From positions 2,170,001 through 2,234,000 of the forward strand of contig NZ_CP110011.1 in assembly GCF_025947345.1 (NCBI RefSeq): DNA of 64,000 nt. Reading direction: 5' to 3'. The notes below the pieces were generated by a model that ran no database searches, was not told the origin of the DNA, and saw only the letters and a list, made by a program, of their open reading frames with translations. Position numbers and translations under genes: made by a program. Positions 17,003-25,855 of this stretch are shown here, piece by piece. This stretch comes from Flavobacterium sp. N502536 (GTDB lineage Bacteria; Bacteroidota; Bacteroidia; Flavobacteriales; Flavobacteriaceae). Positions within the stretch are counted from its first letter, which is position 1. Each line of letters opens with the position of its first letter.

Positions 17003-17866
17003 TTATCCAAGATAAGTTTTTAAGATTTTACTTCTGGAAGTATGTTTTAATCTACGGATTGCTTTTTCTTTAATCTGACGAACACGTTCACGAGTTAAGT
17101 CGAAAGTTTCTCCAATTTCTTCTAAAGTCATTGGGTGCTGATCGCCAAGACCAAAATACAAACGAACTACATCAGCCTCTCTTGGAGTTAATGTTTCTAA
17201 TGAACGCTCGATTTCAGTACGTAATGATTCGTGAATTAGTTCTCTGTCAGGGTTTGGAGATTCTCCTGAACGTAAAACGTCGTAAAGGTTAGAATCTTCT
17301 CCTTCAACAAGAGGTGCATCCATTGATAGGTGACGACCAGAGTTTTTCATAGACTCTTTTACGTCATTTACAGTCATGTCAAGTTCTTTTGCAATTTCTT
17401 CAGCAGAAGGTGGACGCTCGTTAGATTGCTCTAATAAAGCATACATTTTGTTGATTTTATTGATAGAACCAATTTTGTTTAATGGTAAACGAACAATACG
17501 GGATTGTTCTGCCAAAGCCTGAAGGATCGATTGACGAATCCACCATACAGCGTAAGAGATGAATTTGAAACCACGAGTTTCATCAAAACGTTGAGCCGCT
17601 TTAATTAAACCTAAGTTTCCTTCATTTATTAAGTCAGGAAGAGTTAATCCTTGATTTTGATATTGTTTAGCAACCGATACAACGAAACGTAGGTTAGCTT
17701 TTGTTAATTTTTCTAATGCTCTTTGATCACCGGCTTTTATTCTTTGTGCTAATTCTACCTCTTCATCAGCGGTAATTAGGTCAACTTTTCCAATTTCTTG
17801 TAGGTATTTGTCTAATGATGCAGTTTCACGATTGGTTACCTGCTTGGTGATTTTAAGTTGTCTCAT
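17003..17866 (-). CDS. rpoD: Primary RNA polymerase sigma factor (RpoD/SigA, Bacteroidota type)
   Basis: A 287-residue group 1 sigma factor, short because region 1.1 is missing, as is usual for the Bacteroidota housekeeping sigma that reads TTG/TAnnTTTG promoters. Region 1.2 begins at about residue 18 ([24 protein letters not shown]), region 2 includes [28 protein letters not shown], and region 4 ends with the helix-turn-helix [29 protein letters not shown]. No neighbour shares its transcript. The 3' side has a terminator and an extra hairpin. Confidence 0.97.
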   Translation of the reverse strand: MRQLKITKQVTNRETASLDKYLQEIGKVDLITADEEVELAQRIKAGDQRALEKLTKANLRFVVSVAKQYQNQGLTLPDLINEGNLGLIKAAQRFDETRGFKFISYAVWWIRQSILQALAEQSRIVRLPLNKIGSINKINKMYALLEQSNERPPSAEEIAKELDMTVNDVKESMKNSGRHLSMDAPLVEGEDSNLYDVLRSGESPNPDRELIHESLRTEIERSLETLTPREADVVRLYFGLGDQHPMTLEEIGETFDLTRERVRQIKEKAIRRLKHTSRSKILKTYLG

Positions 17867-17988
17867 GTTTTTTGTCTCCTCAATTTTTAAGTGTACAAGT
17901 AGTTATACGTAAGAAGTTGAAAAAAGGTTACAATTACTTTAAATTATTTTTAAAATTAATTGGTTTATCTTTTTTAACTTGCTGAGCT

Positions 17989-19725
17989 CTAATTTGAAAC
18001 GTCTTCTTTTACGGTTATAATTTCTTTAATAAAAACAGGTTTTCCTGCTGCGGAAAATCCTTCCAGCGTTATTTCAAATTTGCCGGATACATCTGAGGTG
18101 TAAAATTGTATTTTTGAATTAGCATCATTTAAATTAACGTTAGGGATCCATAGAAGCTGGTGCCTGAAATCAGGAATCCTTTCATTTTTAGTGGTGGTAT
18201 AATCGGGTTTAAAGTATTCTTTTTTAGGCTGTGGTCTTAAAAGTTCAGGTCGTATAATAAAGCTGCCTTTAAGTTTGGTTTCATAATCACCGTTTTTAGT
18301 GGTAAAGGAAACCACACCGTTAAAAGATTTGGCGCCATAGTAGTAAATTCCTTTTACCACATTGACTTTGTATATGTTTTTAGGGCTATACTGAAAAAGC
18401 TCGCTCAGGTCTTCTATAATCAGTCCGTCTACTACTATTAAAGCGGGTAAGGCAGATTCGTAGTTGGGATCATAGTCGTAAACGTGGATGGCATAGTTGT
18501 TTTTTTCTTTTGAGAAATAGACACCGTTTACCACTTCGGTTATGGTTTCTTCCATGGTTGGAAATCGTGTAAAGGCATCCAGTTTATACTCTTTTGATAA
18601 TTTGTTGTAAAAAGGAATAGTATCGGTAGAAGCTAAGGTGCTGTCTTTTTTAATGTTATAATAGGCATTTTCTATTTGGGTGGAAATCAATCTTTCGGAA
18701 ATGTTTTGTTTGAATTCGGAGTTGAACTGAAATTCCGGAAAGCTTAAATTTGAAAGATTGCTATTTTTAGGTTTGTCCATTTCAATCGTATAATCCTGTT
18801 TGTTGTCCTCAAGAATTTGAACGATGACATTTGAACTTGGATTTGGTTTTTCGAGATTGAAAACAAAATTCCCTTCATTGTCTGTTTTGGCAAGCTTTAA
18901 AACATAATTTTTGCCTACTATCGAAAGGGCAACTTTTTTGTTTTTAGTTTCTGCACTATTGGATTTTATTTTCCCTGAAATGATTTCACCTCGTAATTCC
19001 GGTAATAGAAAATTAGGATTTTTTATTGGTGTTTCCGTATTGTTAGAGGTATTGTTTGCAGCAAGTTCCGCAAAATTTGTTTTCTTCTGAGCAACAAACC
19101 CATCTGCTTTTCGTACGGAAAGTAGATAATTGCCCTTTGCAAATTCATCAGAACCAGTGTTGATTTGCAGTTCTGCCAAATCTCTGTTTTTATAGGTTTT
19201 ATTTTTTAAATTAAACGAGATGTTTGTATTGGTTACGCTTTCAGTTGGAGCTGTTTCTTTTTGAGAAATAGTATTTAGGGGTTTGTCTTTATAGGGGTTT
19301 AAGATGTAAATGTCAATGTTGCAGTATTCGGAAGCCTCTTTGTTTAACATCCAGTTGGTGTACCCTATTAGCTTGTAGTTTCCGGTTTCGAGAGTTGTTG
19401 GAATGAAAAAAGCACTGCTGGCAGTTCCATTTTCAAGAAATAATTTATGGGTAAGAATTGTTGTTTTGTTTTTATCGATCAGTTGTAAGTAAGCAACTTT
19501 ACTATATTTTGATGTTTCGTTTGTTGCTTTATTGATGCAAAAAAGCTGGTAGAACAAAGATTCTCCGGTTACATACGAATTGGAGTTGGTACTGATGTAA
19601 ACAGACTCGTTTAGTTTCTTGTCTATTTCGTTCAGTTCAGTTGTGGCAGTGTTTTTCTGAGCAAACGAAATTTGCTGAAAACTCATTGCTACGGCTATGA
19701 TGGCGATGTATTTTAGTCTATCCAA
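17989..19725 (-). CDS. Secreted protein with MG2-like domain and TonB-plug-like domain, no barrel
   Basis: About 578 residues, last gene of a four-gene outer-membrane operon. After a signal peptide ending QQISFAQ comes a beta-rich region like the MG2 domains of alpha-2-macroglobulin-type proteins (TNSNSYVTGESLFYQLFC...TTLETGNYKLIGYTNWML, about 25-130). Near residue 430 there is a plug-like stretch (LIVVDGLIIEDLSELFQYSP...GVVSFTTKNGDY) as in TonB receptors, but the beta-barrel that should follow is absent. The best start is TTG at 19725, which gives a normal signal peptide and overlaps the DUF4249 stop by 13 bases; an ATG at 19770 would add a charged extension. Function unknown; probably a periplasmic or surface partner of the receptor upstream. 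Confidence 0.75.
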   Translation of the reverse strand: MDRLKYIAIIAVAMSFQQISFAQKNTATTELNEIDKKLNESVYISTNSNSYVTGESLFYQLFCINKATNETSKYSKVAYLQLIDKNKTTILTHKLFLENGTASSAFFIPTTLETGNYKLIGYTNWMLNKEASEYCNIDIYILNPYKDKPLNTISQKETAPTESVTNTNISFNLKNKTYKNRDLAELQINTGSDEFAKGNYLLSVRKADGFVAQKKTNFAELAANNTSNNTETPIKNPNFLLPELRGEIISGKIKSNSAETKNKKVALSIVGKNYVLKLAKTDNEGNFVFNLEKPNPSSNVIVQILEDNKQDYTIEMDKPKNSNLSNLSFPEFQFNSEFKQNISERLISTQIENAYYNIKKDSTLASTDTIPFYNKLSKEYKLDAFTRFPTMEETITEVVNGVYFSKEKNNYAIHVYDYDPNYESALPALIVVDGLIIEDLSELFQYSPKNIYKVNVVKGIYYYGAKSFNGVVSFTTKNGDYETKLKGSFIIRPELLRPQPKKEYFKPDYTTTKNERIPDFRHQLLWIPNVNLNDANSKIQFYTSDVSGKFEITLEGFSAAGKPVFIKEIITVKEDVSN

Positions 19726-20942
19726 AATGATGGTTTTGCGTTTGATGAAAATGAAGTGCAGTCTCCGCATTCTACGGGATACAATAAGTACTTTGGGGTT
19801 TCGTTAGGGAAATAAACTTTAATTCCTGATTTGATTAGGTCTAGAATATCATCACCCTGACACTCGGTTGAAGAATCGAAACAATAATTAAAGTAAAATT
19901 GGTCTATTTCATTTTCAGGAATTGGAGAGGGACAATCATATTGGTATTTGGGCATTGGTTCTTTAGGAAAAAGATCGGTAAAACTAAAAAAGATTCTTTT
20001 TTCGGAATAAGAAGACACATTAAAAAAGCCAATTACTTTTTCACCGGGATTGTCAACCGGTTTTATGTTTCCGTAAAAAAATCCGGGCTGGGTTTGCGAT
20101 AGAATACTTCCTATGTCGGATATATCTTTTAAGGTTTCATAAAAAGTATGGGCAGCAAGATTCTGAACATATTGTTTGACTAATATGCTGTATCTGCTTC
20201 TGATAATTGGGTCTTTACTGCTAATAAACTTAATTGGAAAATCAGTTACTTTATCCTCGCTTAGCTGGTTAGTGTTGGTTAGAATTAATTCATTCGATTT
20301 TTTATCTGAATAGCAAATTCTGACTTCTGTCTTCCTGTCTTCAAATACAATTTGTCCTTTTGGATTGGAGCCTGGAGCAAAAAAAACAGCGACGGCTTTT
20401 TTAGAATACGCTTTAGGCGCAATTATTTTATAGGTTTCATCGTACTCGTACCTGTAATAGCGGGATTTGTTTGTTGGATCGTTACTGCTTACGGTAATTT
20501 CAGCCCCTAGTACCCCTTTTTTGGTCACCGCTTTTGCTTCGAGTTTTTCGATCTGAGTCTGTTGTGGCAGTTTCTCTTCATTCGAGACATAACTTCTTCC
20601 GTTTTTAGTAAGGATGTGCAATTGATAGGCCCTGTCAGGACTGGCCTGAAACGGATTCAGGGAAATATAAGTTTCATTTTTTTCCTGAAAATCGTATTTA
20701 TTGCCCAGATCATCTGTTACATATACCACCGCTTTACTTTCAAAGATTGGTTTCTTGCTTTCAAGTTTATAGGTTCTGGACAATTTAATCTGCTGACTTT
20801 TTAATTCGTTTGTAATGGTTGCTTCTATCACAAGAGCATCCTCAAATCCATTGGTCTGATAGGAGTAGGGTGTTGTACATCCGAATGTCATCGAGAGGAA
20901 TATCGTTATAAGAAATCCAAAGAGTAAGGTCTTTTTCATCAC
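19713..20942 (-). CDS. DUF4249 family surface lipoprotein
   Basis: A 409-residue lipoprotein of the DUF4249 family: lipobox MTFGC (Cys22), then DALVIEATITNELKSQQIKLSRTYKLESKKPIFESKAVVYVTDD, the standard opening of the family, followed by a beta-sandwich-type region and a cysteine-rich end (several Cys in the last 60 residues, e.g. CDCSPSPIP-like and CGDC spacing). Members are usually encoded beside TonB receptors and are thought to be accessory lipoproteins. Here it starts 2 bases after the receptor stop and overlaps the next gene, so the set is clearly translated from one mRNA. The substrate is unknown. Confidence 0.87.
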   Translation of the reverse strand: MMKKTLLFGFLITIFLSMTFGCTTPYSYQTNGFEDALVIEATITNELKSQQIKLSRTYKLESKKPIFESKAVVYVTDDLGNKYDFQEKNETYISLNPFQASPDRAYQLHILTKNGRSYVSNEEKLPQQTQIEKLEAKAVTKKGVLGAEITVSSNDPTNKSRYYRYEYDETYKIIAPKAYSKKAVAVFFAPGSNPKGQIVFEDRKTEVRICYSDKKSNELILTNTNQLSEDKVTDFPIKFISSKDPIIRSRYSILVKQYVQNLAAHTFYETLKDISDIGSILSQTQPGFFYGNIKPVDNPGEKVIGFFNVSSYSEKRIFFSFTDLFPKEPMPKYQYDCPSPIPENEIDQFYFNYCFDSSTECQGDDILDLIKSGIKVYFPNETPKYLLYPVECGDCTSFSSNAKPSFWID

Positions 20943-20944
20943 TT

Positions 20945-23680
20945 TTAAAATTTAAAATTATAAGTAATTGTTGGTATCGGAACAGAAAAAATAGAGGTTT
21001 GATAGGCTTTTACCTGCCCTTCTTTTGTTACGAAAAAGATAGAATAAGGATTGTTTCGTCCCAAAACATTGTAAATCGAAATGTTCCAGAAACTATGCGC
21101 TAATTTTTTTATTTTATGGTTGCCTTCAATATTTATTCCGATGTCTAATCTGTAATAGTCCGGTATTCTGTATTTGTTTCGATCGCTGTACAGCGTATAT
21201 TCTGCGCCATTATAATTGTACTTTCCAATAGGATAGGTTATAGGTCTTCCGGTTTGATACACAAAATTCGAAGAAAAGCTATAACGGTGTGTAAATTTGT
21301 AATTCAGTACAATGCTTAAGTCATGCGGTTTATCAAAGTTCGTTGGAAAGTACGCTCCGTTGTTTACCTTTTCATCGTTAAATTGACTGTCCAGTTTTAT
21401 AAAAGTTCTGGAATAGGTGTAGCCAAGCCAGCCGTTAAGCCTTCCTACTGATTTTTTTAGTAAAAATTCGACACCATAAGCTTTTCCATTGCCTTGAAGT
21501 AATTCGGTTTCAAGATCTTTGTTTAAGAGCAGGTTTGCTCCAACTTTGTAATCCAGTATGTTTTTAGAAGTTTTGTAGTATCCTTCAAGGCTTAACTCGA
21601 TATCTTTATAATCCAGTTTCTTAAAAATACCCAAAGAGTACTGTAATCCGCTTTGAGGTTTAACATTCAAATCCGACAATTTCCAGGTATCGGTAGGCGA
21701 TTGTGTTGTGTTATTGGTTAACAAATGGATGTATTGATAGTTTTTATCAAAACCGGCTTTTACAAATAGACTTTCATCAAAGATATAGCGTAAGGCAACT
21801 CTAGGTTCAAAACCTCCATAAGTTGTGATTACTTTGTTATTGCCATACGTTTTTTCTTCTACAACGGTCGAAGGAGTCATAGGCACACCCTCCTGGTAAA
21901 TTTTCTGAGTAGAGGCCCCTAAAGCGGCATATAAAGAATATCGGGCTCCAACATCTAACAACAGCTTCTCGGTGATTTTAAATTTATCCGATAAAAACAA
22001 AGCCGACTCCAGTCCCTTTTCATCATCAACTTTTATGGGATTTACGATTGAAGATTCTCCATTTGGATTGAGCTCACCCGGACTAACTTTGTATAATTTG
22101 CTCGTTATTCCGTACGTGAATTTGTGTTTACTGCTAAGTTCGCTATTGAATTTAAGGCTTGCCTGAGTTTCGTTTATTTTATATTTGAAAATAAAAGATT
22201 CAGGATTAACAGATTCATAGTCGATACTGAATTTGTATTCGCTATTGGACACATTAAACTCGCTATTGTTTTTTTCGTTAAAAGCGTGTTTCCATTTCAA
22301 AGAAATAAGGCGGTTGCTGTATTGGTATAGCGAGTCAGGGGTGATGCTGTACTTGTCTTTGCTGTAGTAGGCAGTACCTTCAACGGAATTGTTTTTGTTT
22401 ATTTTGTGACTGTATTTTGCGAATAAATCATAGAAAGAAGCCTGGCTGTCTTTTAGGTTTTCATCGTCTAAGGTTTTTAGGATCCAGTCAGAATATGTGG
22501 CTCTTCCGCCTACTAATAAACTTGCTTTGCCTTTTACAACCGGGATTGAAGCGGTAAGGTTACTCGTAACCGGGCCAATACCTCCCTCTCCCGAAAACTT
22601 TTCGGTGTTTCCGTTTTTAGAGGTAATATCAAAAACCGACGATAATCTGCCACCGAATTCGGATGGGATACCTCCTTTGTAAATGTCAATTTTATTGATC
22701 GTATAAGGGTTAAGCGAGGAGAAAAAACCAAAAAGGTGAGAAGGATTGTATATCGTTCCGTTGTCCAGTAACATCAGGTTTTGATCTTCTTTTCCTCCTC
22801 GGACATTAAATCCTGATGAGCCTTCTCCGGCAGTTTTTATACCGGGAATGGTGAGCGCAATTTTCAATACGTCTCTTTCTCCAAAAATCAACGGGACTGT
22901 TTTTACGCCTTCGGCTTCAATGGTCGTAACTCCTGTGATGGCGGTTCTTATGTTTTGGCTGTTTTTTCCCTTTACAACGACCTCTTTCAATTGATTTACT
23001 TTTTCAATTATCGAGAAATCCAACGTACCATCGCTGTAGATCATTATTTTTCGCGCTGTGTTATTGTACAAGATCGACTCGATCTCGATTGTTGCCAATC
23101 CAACAGGTAGTTTTAGGCTATAGAATCCTTCGGCATTTGTAACGGTTGTTGCTGTCGAATTTTTTGCTTTTACCGTTATATCGGCCAAAGGTTTTTCGTT
23201 TTTTAGATCGGTGATACGGCCCGAAATGGTGTAGAAATCGGTATCAGAGTCGATGGTTTCTTTTCCAATTAACGCAATAGGAGCGGCCTGATCGGTTTTG
23301 TTTTTTGTAACGGAATCGTACTGTTGAAAAAAGATAGGGGCATTAACGGTTCGACCTTTATCATTCTGAAATTTGTCGTAGATGATACTGTTTTTCGTTA
23401 AAATAACTTTGTTTTTGGTGATAAAGAAATTAAGATCAGTGTCTTCAAAAACTTTGTTTAATACCTCTTGTACTGTTTTATTGGAGTACTCTCCCGATAT
23501 TAAGACGTTAGTATCGATCCATTCGTTTTGAAAATAGAATTTATAAGTTGTAGAAGCTTCTATTTTTTTTAAAACTTCAACCCGATTGATGTTGCTGTAA
23601 TTGAGGTTAATTTTTTGATCTTGTGAATAAATGAATTGGTTAAAACCGAAAAATAATAAAAGAAGGGTAAGTATTCTCAT
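20945..23680 (-). CDS. TonB-dependent receptor with N-terminal STN and carboxypeptidase-like domains
   Basis: A 911-residue outer-membrane receptor. Order: signal peptide (to about IYSQ, residue 19), STN (secretin/TonB short N-terminal) domain (about 22-95), CarboxypepD-regulatory-like domain (about 150-235, YTISGRITDLKNEKPLADITV), plug (about 245-350, SSGFNVRGGKEDQNLMLLDNGTIYNPSHLFGFFSSLNPYTI) and the barrel to the C-terminal aromatic end YNFKF. An STN domain often signals to an anti-sigma factor, but no FecR or ECF sigma gene lies next to it. It imports or exports an unknown ligand with the DUF4249 lipoprotein. Confidence 0.92.
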   Translation of the reverse strand: MRILTLLLLFFGFNQFIYSQDQKINLNYSNINRVEVLKKIEASTTYKFYFQNEWIDTNVLISGEYSNKTVQEVLNKVFEDTDLNFFITKNKVILTKNSIIYDKFQNDKGRTVNAPIFFQQYDSVTKNKTDQAAPIALIGKETIDSDTDFYTISGRITDLKNEKPLADITVKAKNSTATTVTNAEGFYSLKLPVGLATIEIESILYNNTARKIMIYSDGTLDFSIIEKVNQLKEVVVKGKNSQNIRTAITGVTTIEAEGVKTVPLIFGERDVLKIALTIPGIKTAGEGSSGFNVRGGKEDQNLMLLDNGTIYNPSHLFGFFSSLNPYTINKIDIYKGGIPSEFGGRLSSVFDITSKNGNTEKFSGEGGIGPVTSNLTASIPVVKGKASLLVGGRATYSDWILKTLDDENLKDSQASFYDLFAKYSHKINKNNSVEGTAYYSKDKYSITPDSLYQYSNRLISLKWKHAFNEKNNSEFNVSNSEYKFSIDYESVNPESFIFKYKINETQASLKFNSELSSKHKFTYGITSKLYKVSPGELNPNGESSIVNPIKVDDEKGLESALFLSDKFKITEKLLLDVGARYSLYAALGASTQKIYQEGVPMTPSTVVEEKTYGNNKVITTYGGFEPRVALRYIFDESLFVKAGFDKNYQYIHLLTNNTTQSPTDTWKLSDLNVKPQSGLQYSLGIFKKLDYKDIELSLEGYYKTSKNILDYKVGANLLLNKDLETELLQGNGKAYGVEFLLKKSVGRLNGWLGYTYSRTFIKLDSQFNDEKVNNGAYFPTNFDKPHDLSIVLNYKFTHRYSFSSNFVYQTGRPITYPIGKYNYNGAEYTLYSDRNKYRIPDYYRLDIGINIEGNHKIKKLAHSFWNISIYNVLGRNNPYSIFFVTKEGQVKAYQTSIFSVPIPTITYNFKF

Positions 23681-23700
23681 TTGGATAATTGCTACGGATT

Positions 23701-24420
23701 TTAGTTATTTATGTACTTCAGGAGGTTTTTCATAAATAGTGCAGCATCTTCCTTCTTTAAATTTCTATACATAAGATAAAAATCATTTATTTTCCTTTTG
23801 TTATCCTGAAACAGTGTTGTGATTTCCTTTTTATCATTTATAGGATAAAATGTATTTTGTTTTAAAAGAATAAATTCACGTTTGGGTACATAACCTATTA
23901 AATCGACTTCGGCTTTGTTGATTTTTTTCTTTTCTTTAGAGTGCTTTATGTAAAGAATAATGTTGTTTCCTACCGGAACTTCTTCATAATATCCCTTTCT
24001 GAAACTGTCTGAATAAGGGACGTTCAGATTTACAAATTTTTCATTGCCTATTGTAAAAGAGCTAATGTTTTCGGTAAAAAGATTAACCTTAGTAGTGTTT
24101 TGCTCCCCGTACGGTTTTATAACCAGTTCATCAGTATACGTATCGTAGTTTAATAATAAATCAGCATAATTTTGATTATTATACTGCATACTTCCTTTTT
24201 TAAAATCTTCGGAAATATAATAACGATTTTGATTGTTGACGGTTTTGTCGAAGTTTAAATGAGCCGGGCCGTTTTCAAATTCTAAGGATTCTACACCCAG
24301 GTTTTTGTCAAACCAGTTGTATACTGAGATTTCATTGCTTGTTTGTCCGTAAATGGTGTATGCATTTAAGAATAAGACAAATAAAATTAGGTAGTGGTTT
24401 TTTATTTGATTTTTCTTCAA
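23701..24420 (-). CDS. Secreted protein of unknown function, first gene of the TonB/DUF4249 operon
   Basis: A 239-residue protein with a signal peptide (MKKNQIKNHYLILFVLFLNAYTIYGQ, cleavage near residue 26) and no domain I can name. The mature part is polar and rich in Asn, Tyr and Lys, with beta-strand-like alternation and a charged helical end (KNLLKYINN). It lies 20 bases ahead of the TonB receptor and a -7 element precedes it, so it opens the operon. Position suggests a periplasmic helper or substrate-binding role, but nothing in the sequence proves it. Confidence 0.7.
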   Translation of the reverse strand: MKKNQIKNHYLILFVLFLNAYTIYGQTSNEISVYNWFDKNLGVESLEFENGPAHLNFDKTVNNQNRYYISEDFKKGSMQYNNQNYADLLLNYDTYTDELVIKPYGEQNTTKVNLFTENISSFTIGNEKFVNLNVPYSDSFRKGYYEEVPVGNNIILYIKHSKEKKKINKAEVDLIGYVPKREFILLKQNTFYPINDKKEITTLFQDNKRKINDFYLMYRNLKKEDAALFMKNLLKYINN

Positions 24421-24458
24421 AGGAGTGGTTGTTTAGGATATTTTGGTTTATAGCTTCT

Positions 24459-24466
24459 CAAAAATA
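24459..24466 (-). promoter_or_regulatory. TAnnTTTG -7 element for the TonB/DUF4249 operon
   Basis: TATTTTTG on the minus strand, 38 bases before the first gene of the operon. No clear -33 TTG. Confidence 0.4.
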
Positions 24467-24658
24467 TCGAAAAAATGTTAATAAGCGCGGTGTTTTTGTT
24501 AAATAATAAAGATGTTGATGTTTTTTGACTTAAAAAAGAAGTAATTTATGCAATGTCGATGAAATTTAAGAGGTGTTTTTGTCTAAAAATAAAAAAAACA
24601 CCCTGACTTAAAAGATTAAGCAGTAGTGTTTCATTAAAAAAGGGGCAAAAAATATTTT

Positions 24659-24910
24659 TTAGTCCGAAAAATCGTCTGAGGTATCTAAGATGTCGTCAAA
24701 GATTTTCTTAAGTGATTTTATATAGACTGGGAATGCAATGGCTAGCAAGAGATATTCTATTCTGAAAACCGTGATGTCGTCAAGAATTTTATATAAACAA
24801 GGAATGATAAATAGAAGAGAGACAGTTACGCCAACCCAGGGGTTGTTTTTTATTTTTTTTAATATTGATAAAAGCTTCATGTCTGATGGTCTGTTTAATT
24901 CAATTCTCAT
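24659..24910 (-). CDS. Small two-helix membrane protein, unknown function
   Basis: An 83-residue protein with two hydrophobic segments (about residues 29-45 and 50-66), a basic N terminus (MKLLSILKKIKNNPWVG) and an acidic C terminus (DDILDTSDDFSD). An internal ATG at 24880 is an alternative start that removes ten polar residues. It lies alone between the TonB operon and the LytTR regulator, with AT-rich spacers on both sides. It is probably a real gene because the helix pattern and charge layout are coherent, but I know no family for it. Confidence 0.55.
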   Translation of the reverse strand: MRIELNRPSDMKLLSILKKIKNNPWVGVTVSLLFIIPCLYKILDDITVFRIEYLLLAIAFPVYIKSLKKIFDDILDTSDDFSD

Positions 24911-25045
24911 TTACGTTTTATAATTTGGGTTTCTTGGGGTAAAAGTAATTTTGATTTTTGGGAAGGAAATTAAAAATGTCACGAAAGCTGAATTTGTTGT
25001 CATGAAATCTTTAGGAGCCTTTGTGGTTGGGAGTATTTCTTTCAA

Positions 25046-25078
25046 AACAAAAAAAATCCTCCCGGATGGAGAGGATTT
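25046..25078 (-). terminator. Terminator downstream of the LytTR regulator
   Basis: 8-bp stem AAATCCTC (25054-25061) / GAGGATTT (25071-25078), 9-base loop, followed on the minus strand by a run of T then G. Confidence 0.8.
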
Positions 25079-25108
25079 GCGGAGGTGTTATTTTTTGAGC
25101 TCTTGCTG

Positions 25109-25855
25109 TTACGACAAAATGTTCATTTTTTTTATAAAATCTTTATAGGTGTCGCTCAGATTTATTTTGTGATCGCCTTTTAAAATAATGAGATTATCGG
25201 CCAGGATAATTTCTTCTATTTTATTGGTGTTTACAATCGTATTTCGATGTGTTTTGATGAACCTGTTCTTGTCTAACAAATTGCTGATTTTTGTCAATGA
25301 AATCAGAATTACAAATTTTTCCTTCTCGGTAATGATGTTGCAATAGCGTTCTTCGACATCAATGTAGAGGATATCGTTGAGTGCTACCTTCTTTAAAGAG
25401 TTTTTCTTCTTTATAAACAAGTAGTCATTACTAATCACGGTATCTTGTTCTTCATTTTGAAAAACATTGGTTTGGGCATAAAACTTTTCGACAGCCATTT
25501 CTATGGCATATAGTATTTCCAGCTCGTTAAAAGGTTTCAGCAAAAAACTGAAAGGTTTTGTAAGTTTAGCTCTTTCAAAGATCTGACGGTCTTGTGAACT
25601 GGTTAAAAAGACAAATGGTTTGGAGGCGTTTGGAATAATGTTGATCGATTCGGCAAACGTAATTCCTTCCGGTTTTCCGTCTAAAAAAACATCAATAATA
25701 ATGATGTCTATCGTATTCTCGTAAAAAAGTTTCAGTGCATCGGTAAAATTGGTTGCAACTCCTACAATATTATAATTGTTTTGCCGCAGTACCTTACATA
25801 GCGCTTCGCTTTGTTCCGGGGTATCTTCTATAATTAAAACATGAATGTTATCCAT
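25109..25855 (-). CDS. LytTR family response regulator
   Basis: A 248-residue two-component regulator. The receiver domain (about 1-120) has the acidic pair E10 D11, the phosphorylation site Asp55 (IIIIDVFLDG) and the conserved Lys in LLKPFNELE. The LytTR DNA-binding domain (about 145-245) shows DYLFIKKKNSLKKVALNDILYIDVEERYCNI and KTHRNTIVNTNKIEEI. It overlaps the upstream kinase gene by 8 bases, so the two form one operon and a cognate pair. The target promoters are unknown. A terminator follows. Confidence 0.95.
   Translation of the reverse strand: MDNIHVLIIEDTPEQSEALCKVLRQNNYNIVGVATNFTDALKLFYENTIDIIIIDVFLDGKPEGITFAESINIIPNASKPFVFLTSSQDRQIFERAKLTKPFSFLLKPFNELEILYAIEMAVEKFYAQTNVFQNEEQDTVISNDYLFIKKKNSLKKVALNDILYIDVEERYCNIITEKEKFVILISLTKISNLLDKNRFIKTHRNTIVNTNKIEEIILADNLIILKGDHKINLSDTYKDFIKKMNILS

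Noticed and set aside
19686..19770. Frameshift joining the DUF4249 gene and the plug-domain gene
   Set aside because: The DUF4249 protein is of normal length and the downstream frame has its own signal peptide, so the overlap is ordinary translational coupling.
24951..25148. Plus-strand frame of 65 codons
   Set aside because: It covers the terminator and 3' end of the LytTR gene, has odd composition and no start context.
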